The notes under the pieces: generated by a model
Databases searched by the model: none
What the model was told of the DNA's origin: nothing
The model's input: only the letters and a program-made list of their open reading frames with translations
Shown here: piece by piece, positions 11,763-22,689 of the stretch
How the letters are laid out: every line of letters starts with the position of its first letter
How positions within the stretch are numbered: the stretch's first letter is position 1
Assembly: GCA_038030265.1 (NCBI GenBank)
Contig: CM075938.1
Span: 57,467,189 to 57,531,188 of the forward strand
Reading direction: 5' to 3'
Origin: Corythucha ciliata
Taxonomy: Eukaryota > Arthropoda > Insecta > Hemiptera > Tingidae
DNA length: 64,000 nucleotides
Made by a program: the position numbers and the translations under genes

Positions 11763-12238
11763 TTCGTAAACCTTACTGTAAACTTTTTTTTCGAGGAGGC
11801 TGTCTCATTTCTGTCCCGTTCAATTTAAAGTAAAGAAACTTACGTTTTGAAGATAAATTTTGTTGGCCCTTTTCACTCGAATGTCCACATTTACGGACAT
11901 AGTTCGGCAGCACTTGATTTTGTCACTTGTCACTTTGTCATTTCCAACTGTTTTTTGTGTGATAACTTAAAAAGGGTGCCTGTGACGTCACACGACTGTT
12001 GATACCGAGGAGGCGAGGACAAAGGTCGGCGGATTATTTTCCTTGAAAAGTCCCGGAAAAAAAGTGTTTTTGGCTTAAAAGAAGTCTTTTGCGGACGTCC
12101 CCTCGACTTTGGAGTTTGTGTTTAGTAAGCTGATGGAAGGCGGAATGCTGGCTGCCAGGTAACGACTAACGACCCACCTCCGTGGTACTTGATAAGGAGA
12201 TTGACTAAAATTTGAGTGATATTTGACAACTATCTTAA
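11763..12238. promoter_or_regulatory. Shared 476-bp divergent promoter region, HSCB and IMMP2L
   Basis: The start codons of two mitochondrial-protein genes face away from each other across this gap. It contains no coding frame worth calling and no clear TATA box next to either start. A common bidirectional promoter is inferred from layout only. Confidence 0.55.
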
Positions 12239-12745
12239 ATGACCTTCGTGGACCTATTAAAAACTGTCGCTTTCGGTGTTCCAATCGGTTTAGCCGTAGT
12301 CGACGTTTTCGGCTACATTGCCCGTGTTGACGGTGTTTCCATGCAGCCGTCTTTCAACCCGGACGACTCCAACGACTACGTCTTTTTGAATCGTCTGGCC
12401 CTGCGTCTGAGCGAAGTGTCGCGAGGCGAAGTCGTCGCCCTCTATTCACCCAAAAACCGCGATCAAAAACTCATTAAACGAGTCATCGGTCTGGAGGGTG
12501 ACGTGATTCGAACGTTGAGCTACAGGAGTCATCTAGTGACCGTTCCAGAGGGTCACTGCTGGGTGGAAGGGGACAACGCCTCTAATTCTATGGACTCGAA
12601 CTTGTTCGGACCTGTTGCTTTGGGTTTAGTTACGGCGAAAGCGACGGCGGTAGTGTGGCCCCCCCACCGTTGGCAGTGGGTTAAAAGATTCGTTCCAGAG
12701 TCCAGAGCGCCCATTAACTCTGAGCGTCTTCGAAGAAACGGTTAA
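12239..12745 (+). CDS. IMMP2L: Mitochondrial inner membrane protease subunit 2
   Basis: Signal-peptidase-type (S26) Ser/Lys protease of the inner membrane that removes sorting signals from intermembrane-space proteins. Single exon, 168 aa, close to the human length of 175. A hydrophobic N-terminal segment (residues about 8-25) is the membrane anchor. DGVSMQPSF carries the catalytic Ser34, and LIKRVIGLEGD carries the general-base Lys80. GHCWVEGDN followed by DSNLFGPV matches the conserved S26 box. The stop TAA (12743) is followed only 57 bp later by the ITFG2 start on the same strand, with a pyrimidine tract and AG between. Confidence 0.95.
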   Translation: MTFVDLLKTVAFGVPIGLAVVDVFGYIARVDGVSMQPSFNPDDSNDYVFLNRLALRLSEVSRGEVVALYSPKNRDQKLIKRVIGLEGDVIRTLSYRSHLVTVPEGHCWVEGDNASNSMDSNLFGPVALGLVTAKATAVVWPPHRWQWVKRFVPESRAPINSERLRRNG

Positions 12746-12802
12746 CATTGTTGGACATTGCCTCTGTTTTTTTTTTTTTCCTTTTAGTTTTAGCCTACAA
12801 AA
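12746..12802 (+). promoter_or_regulatory. Intercistronic spacer with a 3' splice-site-like tract
   Basis: The 57 bp between the IMMP2L stop and the ITFG2 start contain a 13-T run, then CCTTTTAGTTTTAG, and the ITFG2 ATG follows 10 bp later. No AATAAA is seen in the spacer. The tract looks like a branch/pyrimidine/AG acceptor. It could receive a trans-spliced leader, or an upstream ITFG2 5'UTR exon could be cis-spliced to it. Confidence 0.5.
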
Positions 12803-15800
12803 ATGAGATACGTTCACTTTTCGAGGAAATTCGTATTCAAATATCCTGGAGATCACGTCTACGAGGATGCTATCGTCTTTGGTGATGTCGACAACGACGG
12901 TGAAAATGAACTCGTCGTCGGTACTGAACAGGGATACTTGTCCGTGTACAAACGCCAGTACACGTGGCAGACGTTGTCGGATCACGACGGCCGGCCAATT
13001 AGGGGAGTCGGCGTTGGCAACATACTAAACATTGGAAATACAAACTACGTGGTCGCAATCAGTCAAATGGGGCTGGTTGTCACCTACCTGTGCCTGGTTG
13101 AGGAAGGGCAAGAAGACAGACTTCGGCCAATTCATCGCCAGTATCTTCGCGGGCGTAGTTTTGGAATTGGTCATCCTTCAGTCGAGGTTCGCATCTGTTA
13201 TTGCCAAAATTTTAAACTTTTCTGACTTAACATTTTTGATTTTGTCCGCAGAGAATGATGTTGGCCCCCGTTCAAGGTTGCATTAAAAATGACCTTGTCG
13301 TGGGTTATTCAGATAGACACGTGCGCATTTACAGATGGCAGCAAACACCGTTGGATTACAATTATGTTTGTCATATGGAGTGCGTGCCCTGCGCTGAGGT
13401 AATGCCCAAATTTAATTAAATCGTCTCTCATTGAGCGTCCGTTTAGCTCAGTGCGCGACGGTTGCTCAGGGCGCCAAAAATGTAACGATAGTGGACCAGG
13501 GCGTAGCCAGCCCTCGTTCTAGGGGTGGGCAGCGCCCTTTACTGTGCTGCGGAGTAGTCCTACTGTGGTGTGGAATAGCCTGTTTTTTATTTATTTATTA
13601 AAATACCGAGTTTTGACATAAAAATCAGGATTTTCGGGGTAAACTCCCAAGTTTCCCTCTCTGTTTCAGGGATAAAATTGACTGGTTTTAGCACGAAAAT
13701 TCAGATTCAATGAATACTGCTTTCTGGTTAAATTGTCAGTCTCAGGTTAAAAACGGTTGATTCCATACCTCTCCCCCCGCCCACCGTAACGCCGTTACGA
13801 CAAATCTGGGAAGCTTATACGGGAAACCTTTTATTGACAATTTTATACCGCGTAATTGTGTGGCTATAAAGAGATGACAAATGCTTAACAAGTATTATAA
13901 GTGCGATAGGAGTTTCCCCAAGTTATTTGTGATGAACTACCCAGAAGCAACCCCCTCCCTTACCATCAGGTGAGGGGAGGTGTTAGAAGATTTTATTGAA
14001 CAGTTCTTCAGAAAAAGCATCGGAAGTCATGGACGTGGCTAAAAGGAACGTGCTGTCTGCCTAAAGACCTCTTAAAACCCGCAATGTTGTATTTCGATTT
14101 AAAAACTTGACGCATAGTAACAGCGTTTACAAACATTTATTTAGCCCTGAAACATTCGGGGGCACTCCGCGCGCACATGCTTTGCCCGGTATTTTAAATA
14201 CAAAGCCCAAAATACTTTCAAAAATGTATTTTAAATACTGAAATACAAATACTTTTTGAATTGTATTTTGAATAAAATACAAATACAATTTAAAATACTT
14301 TTCAAAAATTCGATTTCGACGGCAGATAGTGCGAAAAACACGAAAAATAAATAATTAAAAAATATCAGGTCCTTCAATAGACAAGTTGACAAATTGTAGC
14401 TGCGCGAAATGGCGCTGCGCCGTGATGCGCAAAAAAAGTAGGCAAGTTGTCACCAAGTATTTAGTACCGAACCGGCGAGCACTGGTGGATCGTGAGCTGA
14501 AAAGGAGGTGAGGTCACTGGTGGACCTATATCGGAGCCCGGGGCGGAAATCTTCAAGAGGCCCCTAAAAGTCTCTAACTACACATAAAACCTCTATTGGT
14601 AACCTCTAAGGCCTTTTCCTAATTTTAGCCATGGCCTTTTCCATATATTGTAGGCAAATTACCGCTATTTCCACAGTCTATCCGCTAAACAGCGCTTATG
14701 CCAAGTTTAAACTGCGAATTTCTCCATTTTAGCCGCGAATGAGTGCTTTTTGTCAACTTTAACAGCAAGTTAGCGCTTTTCGCCGCAAATTAGCAACTGA
14801 TTAGCGGGGTAATCCCCCCCCCCACCATAAAGACATAAATATGCGCTTTTCCCCAACTTTAGCAGCAAAGTAGATTTGGTATCCTGTGAATCAGCGATGT
14901 TTCTTTAACTTTCCTCGGTTTGGCATTTTCCACAATTTTAGCTGCAAATTAGCGATTATTTCTAGCGGTTTACTCAGTATGAGCTGAAAATTACTCAATA
15001 TTAGCCGTAAAATTCTCTAACCTATGTACCTCTATGTTTACCACAAATTAGCATTTTTTGTTCACCGTAACCATACACTGCGGAATAGCGATTTCGTCTC
15101 AGTTTTAGCCGCGAATTTGCGAGTTTTTCACTCATAGCCATAAATTAGCGCTTTTTCTCAATTTTAGCCTCAAAGTCTCCCGAGGAAGCCGTGAATTAAC
15201 GTATTTCCAATTTTTGACGCAAAAAATGTGTCTCAATTTTAGCCGTAAATTAGCGCTTTTTCGTAATTTTAGCAGTGCAGTAGCTATTTCTAGCCCGTGT
15301 GTTAGCCAATTTTGTTCATTTTAGCCACGAATTGACGTTTTCCGATATTTTTACTGCAAATCGGCAATTCTTTCATTTTTGACAGTGAATTAGCACTTTT
15401 TGTTTCAATTTAGGCTGAAAATTAACTTTTCTCTTTATTCTAGCCAGAATAATTACTGATTTTTTTCAATTTTAATTATATGTAGAATAGTCCGTCATCT
15501 CAGTTCTAGCCGTGAATCAGTGTTTTTTCTTTTACTTATAACCATGAATTTGCCGTTTACCTCAATTTTAGCCACAAAGTTGTCGTCAGAAGGTGGAATT
15601 AGAAATTCCAACACACTTTATCCGCGATTTTTTCCCTCAATTTTAGCCGTAAATTCGCGTTTTTTTCAACTTTAGCTGCTTTGAAGCGTTTCTAATCTGT
15701 GAATTCGCGAATTACCTTAATTTTTCAGCCACGAATTCGTGATTTCCTCAAATTTTAGCCGGGAATAACACTTTTTTTTCAATTTGAGCTGAAAACGAGA

Positions 15801-18800
15801 GTTTTCATTTATTTATGACAGGCTAATTATAGTGAATTTTTAAATATTAGCCGGTTTTTTTTTTTTTTTTTACATTTCAGTCCCACGTTGGCATTTTTCC
15901 TTCAATGTTTGTTATGGATTACCGTTTATTGTTTAGTTTTAGCCTCGAACAGAAGCTACGCATTTGTGTTTTGTCAATTTTTCAAGGTTTAGTGACTTTG
16001 TGGGTCGCGCTCCCTTCAGTATGCAAAATAACGGCCAACGAAAAATTTAGAGATCTTAATTATAACGACAATGAAAAATTGGGAAAATACGAACTCGCGA
16101 TCAAACTGACTTATGTTGTTTTTTTAACATAATATTTGTTATTTTTTAAAATAAAAATTGAGGTTTGTTAGCTGTTGGCACGCTACAACTTTAACCAATT
16201 TTGGCCAAGGGTTAGCGCTTTTAATCAATTTTAGCAGTGCAGTAGGGATTCTTTCGTTTGTTTGGCGATTTTCCTCCATTTTAGCCACGATTTGGCGTTT
16301 TCCTCATTTTCAGCTGCAGTTTAGCCATTTTTTAGCTGCCAATTAGCACTTTTTTCTCAGTTTGAGCTGAAAATTAGTGTTTTTCTTAAAGTTGGCCCCG
16401 CTAATTAATATTTTTGTCAATTCTAGCCGCGTAGTTTTTTTTAGGTTTTAGCCCGCGTGAGCAATTTTTTTCTACGGATTAGCGCTGTTTCTCAGTTTGA
16501 GCCTCGATTCTTTCAGAAGCTAATTATCGTTTTCTCAATTTTAGCCGCGCATTATTGATTTTTCTTAATTTCAGCTGTGAAATAGCGTTTTCTGATAATT
16601 TTGCAGCGAATTAGCACATTATCTATTCTCTTTTTTTTTTATTTATAGGCGATTTTTCGCCATGTGAGTTGTGAACTTGCCATTTTGGTCCAGTTTAAAC
16701 TCGAATTAGCGTTGTTTTTCGCAATAATTGCCACGAGTTTTGTTTACTTGTACAGCTTTGTGTACTTGTAGGCTAGGGCTCTGTATGATACATTTTTGTG
16801 CCAAGTTTCCATCCGCTAGCATCATTTTTGCGGCAGTTGTGCTAACAAGGAATTCGGAACTTCTACCTCCCACCATGACTAACCTTCCCTCTCCACTTTT
16901 TCGAAAAATGAAAACGTCAATCGAAGGCTGTTATTACACCGGGTTTTTGTGCCAAATATGGTGTCACTAAGTTAGGTTATACTGGTGAATGGTGGCGAAG
17001 AAGTGGAAACTAAAGAACGTTGAAATTAAAAGTATTTGTATTTGTATTTTCGTTGAGTGTGAAATACAAAATACTTTTGAAAATGTATTTCAAATACAAA
17101 GCCCAAAATACTTTCAAAAATGTATTTTAAATACAGAAATACAAATACTTTTCCAAAAGTATTTAAATACAATTACAAAATACGTATTTTGTATTTAAAA
17201 TACAAAGTATTTTAAATACTCAAGTATCTTGCCCACCCCTGTTTGCCCCAAAGTGCAGAGGGGTTGGGGGATGCGAAGAAGTCTGTGTGAAGGAACTCCT
17301 ATCGCCCAATCCAAAGCCAAACTAGCTATTTGTTCTTTTTTTGACTTATTATTTCTCAATAATAAGTCTTTGTAATCGTATCGCAAAAACAATTTTTTGA
17401 CCCCCCCCCCTCAAAATTTGTAGTTTTACGTTTCAAAGTGCGTAGAATCCAAATCTGAAAAAAAAAAAAAAAATGTCCGTCAACCGTCCGGGCCATATCT
17501 TGCCCTAGGATTGCTCGAAAAAACTCGTTCTTTCGCACATAGACTCCATTTGCTATGGATCTAGTTAGTCCTAACATCTGATCAGTTTAATCAAATAACT
17601 CCCTGGGGGTTTACGGGTCAAAAGCGGGTCCAAAATGGGGATTTTCAAAGGATTTGGGATCATAGGGGTGTGGGGTGTGGATTTTCATGTAATTTCAAGC
17701 CGGATTTGACTACATACATGAATAATAAACCCATAAACAGTCGAAATAATAAGGCATTGTTCGATAATTCGCAGCGTTTTTTTTTCTTCTTTCTTCATTT
17801 TTTTTTCAAGGCTGCCACCTCGCGAAACTTTGAAAAAACGGAATGACCTAACTTTGGTTTCTCAATGGCCCTACGCCTCAAAATTAGTTTTTAAGGAGTT
17901 AAGCAGCGAAATTTGGTTCTTGAAAGTTACCAACCTCGCAACCTTTCGCGAAATGGTTTCTAACATGAGCTAAGTTAATGCAATTTTAGAGCTAAAAGCG
18001 CGAAATTAGGCATTTGAATATGGCTAAAACATGTTGTGAATGCGGCTAATGACATTATTAACCGTTCAATTTAGCTATTGTTGACATTAGCCTGTTATTA
18101 AAGTTATTATCCAGTAGTTTTGATTAATGATTATCAGTAGTATCCGGGTATTCACGTCATTTACCTGACTAATTTAGATAATTCATCACAAATCCGCAAC
18201 AATAACCGAGCGCTTCTGGTGAGGGCAGTTGTCATTAATACCAGTTAGTGACGTCAATCCCCATGATTTTTGGGAATGGTAGAAAATAACCGATTTCAAC
18301 ATTAACGTACAATTTGCAAGATTCTTTTAAATTGCTTGAGCCGGACTTGCTAACCTAACCTTCGACGTTTGGTGTAATTGGGAAGGGTGTCGCTGGACAA
18401 GGCCCCTTGCAGTCTCATCATTTCTCGAGTATTGTCGTTTAAATCTCTCTCATTCAATCTCACCATTTCGAGTAACCAAGAACGCGGTGCCTGGGTCAGG
18501 GTCGTAGTTGATGCCACGGGTCAGACCAACTTCCACCACATTTGGATGCTGCCTGAGCTCTCGAGTTGTACCATCCCTCGAAACGCTTACTAGGTCCGGC
18601 GAAATTGTAACTTTTTGTTTCAGTTTGGGAATCTGAGCGCGATGACCTTGTTATTCACGAAAGAGGGCCGTGAACCATTTTTCTCCAAGAGCACTGTTGC
18701 ATCTCAACCTGGCCCGAGTTACATTCTCCTGAAAGTCTCGTTAGTTTTTTTCTATTGATTTATTGTTCAATTCTTAAAATCAACTCGTTTTTCAGCGGAA

Positions 18801-20151
18801 TGCTTATAAATTATTTTGTCATGACTGGGCTCAATTTACCAGCGGACTGTTTGCCAGAAAATCTGGAAGGTGGATTTTGTCGCGTCCTCTGTGATTTTGG
18901 CCCAGATAATTCCTTCGCTCTGAGTCATCTCGAGGGTTTCGTCTACTTGATAAATAAGCACAGCCGATTGTTGTGGTATGCTTAATTGTTTGCTCCTCCA
19001 GGCTTTTTAATTAGTCGGCTATTTTTTTTTTTTTTTTTTTCAAGGATGTACAAACTCGATGACAGCATTTTCTCTCTTCGTCAAGCCAATATGAAAAACG
19101 ACGACACTAGTCATCTTCTAGCCGCTAGTTGGTCCGGTAACACGTACATCATGGATTACCACGGTAACATCACTTGTTTCGACGCGGGTGGTCGTATCCA
19201 AGCTTTTAACGTTGGACGTTACGGTCGTGTGGGATTGTCTCTGGCATACGCGACTTATGACCGAAAGGTCTTAAGAAAATCTCTTTGTTTAGCTGTTTCG
19301 ACGTTTGTTTAAAATGTATTTGTTTCCAGATTGTGATATACTACGGCGTCGATATGAAAAAAATGGTGATACGCAGTTTCACCGATGTACTTAGTGCAAG
19401 TTCGCCTGCGTACGCGAAATATACGCGTGAACAGCTCGCAGAATTGGCCAGATACTGTATGTACTACCTTGAACCCACTGGGCCCGAAGTTAAGATCGAG
19501 CCCATACCGTTTACGTTCGAGCCTGAGCCTTCTTGCAGCTACCAACCAATTTCCCCTAGACCGATATTTCTTGAAGCTCAGGGTGAAGTTGTTGTTCCAC
19601 ATCCCTTAGAAGGCTTTCCTCCCCTCGTTAGAGAACCGAGTCTTATGGACGCCTTCGAGAAAATGGCCACACTCGAGGAAGAAAACGTTAGTTCAGGTGA
19701 AGAGAATGGTGGTTGTGCAGAGGCTTTCGAAATTAAGCATGTCCCCTTGGGGAATGTCGTTGTTGGAGATGTCGTCGTTGGGAGTGTCGTCATTGAGAAT
19801 GCCCCCTCGAGACTAATGAACGTCGCTGAGGAGAATGTACCTGAGGAGGGCGTCGCTGAGGAGATTGTCCCTGATGATAACGTCGCTGAGGAGATTGTCC
19901 CTGAAGGGAATGTCGCTCAGGAGGATGTCGCTCAGGAGAATGTCGCTCAGGAGGATGTCGCTCAGGAGGATGTCGCTCAGGAGAATGTCGATGAGGAGAA
20001 TGACGATGAGGAGAATGGCGATGTTGAGAATGGCCATCTTGGGAATGTTGAGCAGGATAGTGATGATGACACTAGTGATGATTTTGATGATATTAGTGAT
20101 GAAGACAGTGATAGCGGGTCCAGTCAGTTTTCTGGTTCTCCTAATGAGTAA
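12803..20151 (+). CDS. ITFG2: ITFG2, KICSTOR complex subunit, with giant intron and acidic repeat tail
   Basis: Beta-propeller subunit of KICSTOR, which brings GATOR1 to lysosomes so that mTORC1 responds to amino-acid supply. Exons: 12803..13186, 13252..13398, 18624..18739, 18796..18975, 19045..19267, 19330..20151; frame is kept throughout, giving 623 aa. Seen: GDVDNDGENELVVGTEQG, DLVVGYSDRHVRIYRW, VASQPGPSYILL, SWSGNTYIMDYHG and VIYYGVDMKK, all in the family order. Exon 2 joins the 18624 exon without a gap relative to the human protein, so the 5,225-bp intron is real rather than hiding exons. From about residue 400 the protein leaves the family (human ends near 447) and adds about 220 acidic residues with 5-residue repeats. 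AATAAA lies near 20239. The start Met lies 57 bp after IMMP2L. Confidence 0.93.
14188..17241. mobile_element. hAT-like non-autonomous element in the ITFG2 intron, left tip missing
   Basis: The right end reads, on the minus strand, CAGGGGTGGGCAAGATAC, a standard hAT terminus ending at 17241. It is followed by TTTGCCCC. The left side shows TTTGCCCG (14181-14188), then directly GTATTTTAAATAC. Both ends carry matching arrays of AAATAC-type words (14190-14310 and 17020-17230). The GC-rich tip expected on the left is absent. The interior is the degenerate ~30-bp array. The near-matching 8-mers (7 of 8) suggest a target duplication. Confidence 0.6.
14580..16720 (+). repeat. Degenerate ~30-bp array, TTTTTCTCAATTTTAGCCGC + GAATTAGCGC type, inside ITFG2 intron
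   Basis: Several dozen diverged copies of a ~30-bp unit, in the sense orientation of ITFG2. The same consensus occurs at 20695-21645 and 33880-34180 (same strand), and at 36890-37720 and 50160-51830 (opposite strand). Each unit holds a pyrimidine stretch followed by TTTTAG, resembling an intron 3' end. Non-coding. Confidence 0.8.
17341..17790 (+). repeat. Dispersed ~430-bp repeat, copy 1
   Basis: This segment starts at a small hairpin (CTTATTATTTCTCAATAATAAG) and ends near GATAATTCGCAGCG. It recurs in reverse orientation at 49180-49607 with high similarity along its whole length. It includes a C run next to TTTTTTGACC and the stretch TTGCCCTAGGATTGCTCGAA. No coding content, and the element class is unknown. 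Confidence 0.7.
19730..20040 (+). repeat. In-frame 15-bp minisatellite coding the ITFG2 tail repeats
   Basis: Tandem 15-bp units of the type GTCGCTCAGGAGGAT/AAT encode VAQE(D/N) and the variants VAEE(N/I), VPEE(G/N) and DEEN. The central units (about 19908-19997) are nearly identical, while outer units are more diverged. All units are multiples of three, so copy-number change keeps the reading frame. Confidence 0.85.
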
Positions 20152-20251
20152 GCAAACTAAATAGATAATGATAGATTGTTGTTGACCCCTAATGTTATTT
20201 TTATGGTATTCCCTAGTTTTGAATTTTTTAGCGTTAAAATAAAGTTACTTC

Positions 20252-20690
20252 ATTAGCAAAAAACGTCGTCTATCTTTCTCAAAGCTCCAAGAATACCCCC
20301 CCCCCCCCCGAACGTTCCACGTATGAGTTACGAATGACCAATTTTAGACCACGACGCGTCGTACCCCCACCCCCACACCGTCGTGTGACACCAATCCATC
20401 ACTCTGAATAGATTCGAATCCGCCACACGTTTGCTAGGACAAGAGCTTCTCTGATGTCCCAAATGGGAGGGCAGTTCAAACTGGGTGAGGAGTAAGAAAT
20501 TTGAGGTTAATTGCACATTTCTGAGGAAAAATTATCGGTCGTTATCCGTCAAAAAATGACACTTCTGCAGGGTAATTGTAACCTTCTTTTCCGGATTTTT
20601 TGTTCAAACATTGACAATTAATTTTAACCGCGACAATCATTCGTGGATCATTGTCATTTTCCTTTTTAGCCTCCATCCATTCATTTTTTT
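20252..20690. other. ITFG2 downstream flank, no gene seen
   Basis: A C run sits at about 20297-20310. No reading frame or RNA gene is recognised before the repeat array begins. Confidence 0.5.
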
Positions 20691-20694
20691 TAAT

Positions 20695-21645
20695 GTCACC
20701 GCTATTTGACTCAATTTCAGCCCTAAATTAGCGGATTTGCTCGAATTGATCAGCGATTTATCGGTTTTCACCTTTTTATTATTTAGCAGCTGCGAATGAG
20801 TGCTCTTTGCCAACTTTAGCCGCGATTAACGGACTATCTTAATTTTACATAGTTGTGGACGACCGATTTGTTAGCAGGGAATTAGCGGGTTGTTCAAACC
20901 GCTAATCCGAGAATTAGCGTTAATTTTTTTCAATTTTAAATGAGCGTTATTCTCAATTTTAGACACTAATTATTCTAAAAACAGAGGTCATTAAAAAAAG
21001 TATTTCTTAATTTCAAGTCGAGAATTATTTCTTAATTTTACCCGCGAATTGCCACTTTTACTCAATTCCAGCGGCTCAACTAGCAGATTTTCTCTTTATC
21101 CGCGAATTAGCTTTGTCCATTTTAGCTGCGAATGAGCAATTTTAGACGCGAATTAACGCATTTTCTCAATTTTAGCCGCGAATTAGCAGTTTGTTCCAAC
21201 TTTTTTTCCAGCATATTGGAGCTTTTTAAAATTTTGTTTAGCCTCAATAATTGCGTTATTATCGATGTTAACGTCAAATTAGCAGTTTTTCCCAATGTTG
21301 GCCCCGAATTAGCGCTTTTTCTTAATTTTAGTCATGGATTTTCAATGATGCCATGAATTTGTGTTTCCCTCAATTTTAAGCGAAATTGCCACTGGTAACA
21401 GTGAATTTGGTGTTTTCTAAAATTTGAGTCGCGAATTAACATTTTTCTCAATTTTCGCCTTAAATTATCGTTTTTTCCCGATTTTTTTTTCAACCGTGAA
21501 TTAGCGCTTTCTCTAGGCGCTGCCTTGGCCTAAAGAGCAGTGCATTAGCTTTTTTTGTGTTAATTTTACCGCAAATTGACCTCGAAATCCCGAAATCTGC
21601 CAATTCATTTCTCAATTTTATCCGCGAATTAGCCCTTTTTCTTAT
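20695..21645 (+). repeat. Degenerate ~30-bp array (left part), same family as in ITFG2 intron
   Basis: Loose copies of TTTTCTCAATTTTAGCCGCG followed by AATTAGC. The array continues on the same strand at 33880-34180, after the 12.2-kb nested insertions. It is therefore one array that was later interrupted. Confidence 0.75.
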
Positions 21646-21657
21646 GGGATCTTTACT

Positions 21658-21747
21658 TATCGGGGACGGGCACCTTTCGTTTGGCATCCAAGTTTTCTCC
21701 AACATACCAGATTTGATAGACCGGCGGGAACGGGATTTTGACAACAG
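21658..21747. mobile_element. Left part of a GGGACGGGCA MITE, split by the gypsy insertion
   Basis: It begins TATCGGGGACGGGCACC and shares AGATTTGATAGACC with the intact copy at 8462-8615. Its right part, GGTAGCCATTTTAAGACCGC + GTCC, resumes at 33846 and matches the end of the intact copy (CTATTTTAAAACCATGCCCG). Confidence 0.65.
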
Positions 21748-22146
21748 TGTAACGGGTGGAAACCCCGTTGACGTGGGGGAGTTTTAGGGGAGAAATGGTT
21801 GTTTTTTTGGGTCCAATAGGTATTTTTATTAGTTAAGTATTTTTAAACAGTATTCTCTCAACTCTTCTCACAATTATTTAGATTCTAAGGATGGCTGGAA
21901 GGGGACTCTCTATTAACAGGGGAGGGGGGGCAACAGCTAGTTGGTGGTGTTGATGAAGGGAACGCCGAACAGGGACTCTTTTCCTTTTTCCTCGATGCCC
22001 TCCTCGTGCTTGGGGATATTGGTGGAAGGAAGGGGAAAATGCTTACTAGGCGTTCTCATGGAATTCCTCCGATTCGTTTCTCTTTTTATTCGGTTTTTCA
22101 TTTGATTGATTTAAATATTCCTCTTGGCCTTGATGTACTCGTTACA
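21748..22146 (-). repeat. Gypsy 3' LTR (399 bp) with adjacent polypurine tract
   Basis: On the minus strand the block starts TGTAACGAG and ends CCCGTTACA, giving TG...CA with a 7-bp inverted terminus TGTAACG/CGTTACA. Immediately before it on that strand is TGAAGAAGAGGGTAG (22161-22147), a suitable polypurine tract for plus-strand priming. That fixes the orientation as the 3' LTR of the minus-strand element. Confidence 0.7.
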
Positions 22147-22689
22147 CTACCCTCTTCTTCATGAGACCAGCGTCCTCGCTGGACCTTGTCTTATTTCTTG
22201 GAATGTCAGAAGTTTTGTAGAGAAAGAAGTTGAAGAGGCAGTGGTGTGTCGCGTGATACATCCTTCGAGCAGTTCATTGGCCAAATAATTTTGGTTGTGG
22301 TCGAATCATGCCCTCCGGATTGTGTTAGTTTGAGGTGGCGTGGTGTTCGGTGAGACTGTTGTCCATGGCGTTGGCGAAGGCGGCAGTATCACGCCAGAGT
22401 AAGCCGATGATAATAGGAATTAGAATAAGGGAAGGCCAATGTGAGCGAGGGGGAGGGGCGGTTGACGATTATGAGTTGATGCACGAGGTGGTCGTAAAGA
22501 GGAATAAGAGATTAAGGAATTATGATGGTGGGAGGTGGTTGGAGGGGCTAGGATGCTGGTGAAATACATTGTCATAATTATAATAATATATGTATAGTTC
22601 ATTTCAATTGAGAATAATTTAGTTCAATAATTAGGTAATAGTTTCTTTATCTCTAATTGACGTTTAAATTTCGTTTTCCTTATATAGTA

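Noticed and set aside
13499..13535. hAT-like tip CAGGGCGTAGCCAG and AGGGGTGGGCA in the ITFG2 intron
   Set aside because: Only one end is visible and no partner or target duplication could be paired with it.
18378..18593. Extra ITFG2 exon before 18624
   Set aside because: The exon at 13252-13398 joins 18624 in phase with no residues missing relative to the family, and this stretch has no ITFG2 similarity.
19813..20164. Repetitive Met/Arg and Ile/Leu-rich frames over the ITFG2 tail
   Set aside because: Off-frame readings of the 15-bp minisatellite; the ITFG2 frame is continuous with conserved upstream exons.
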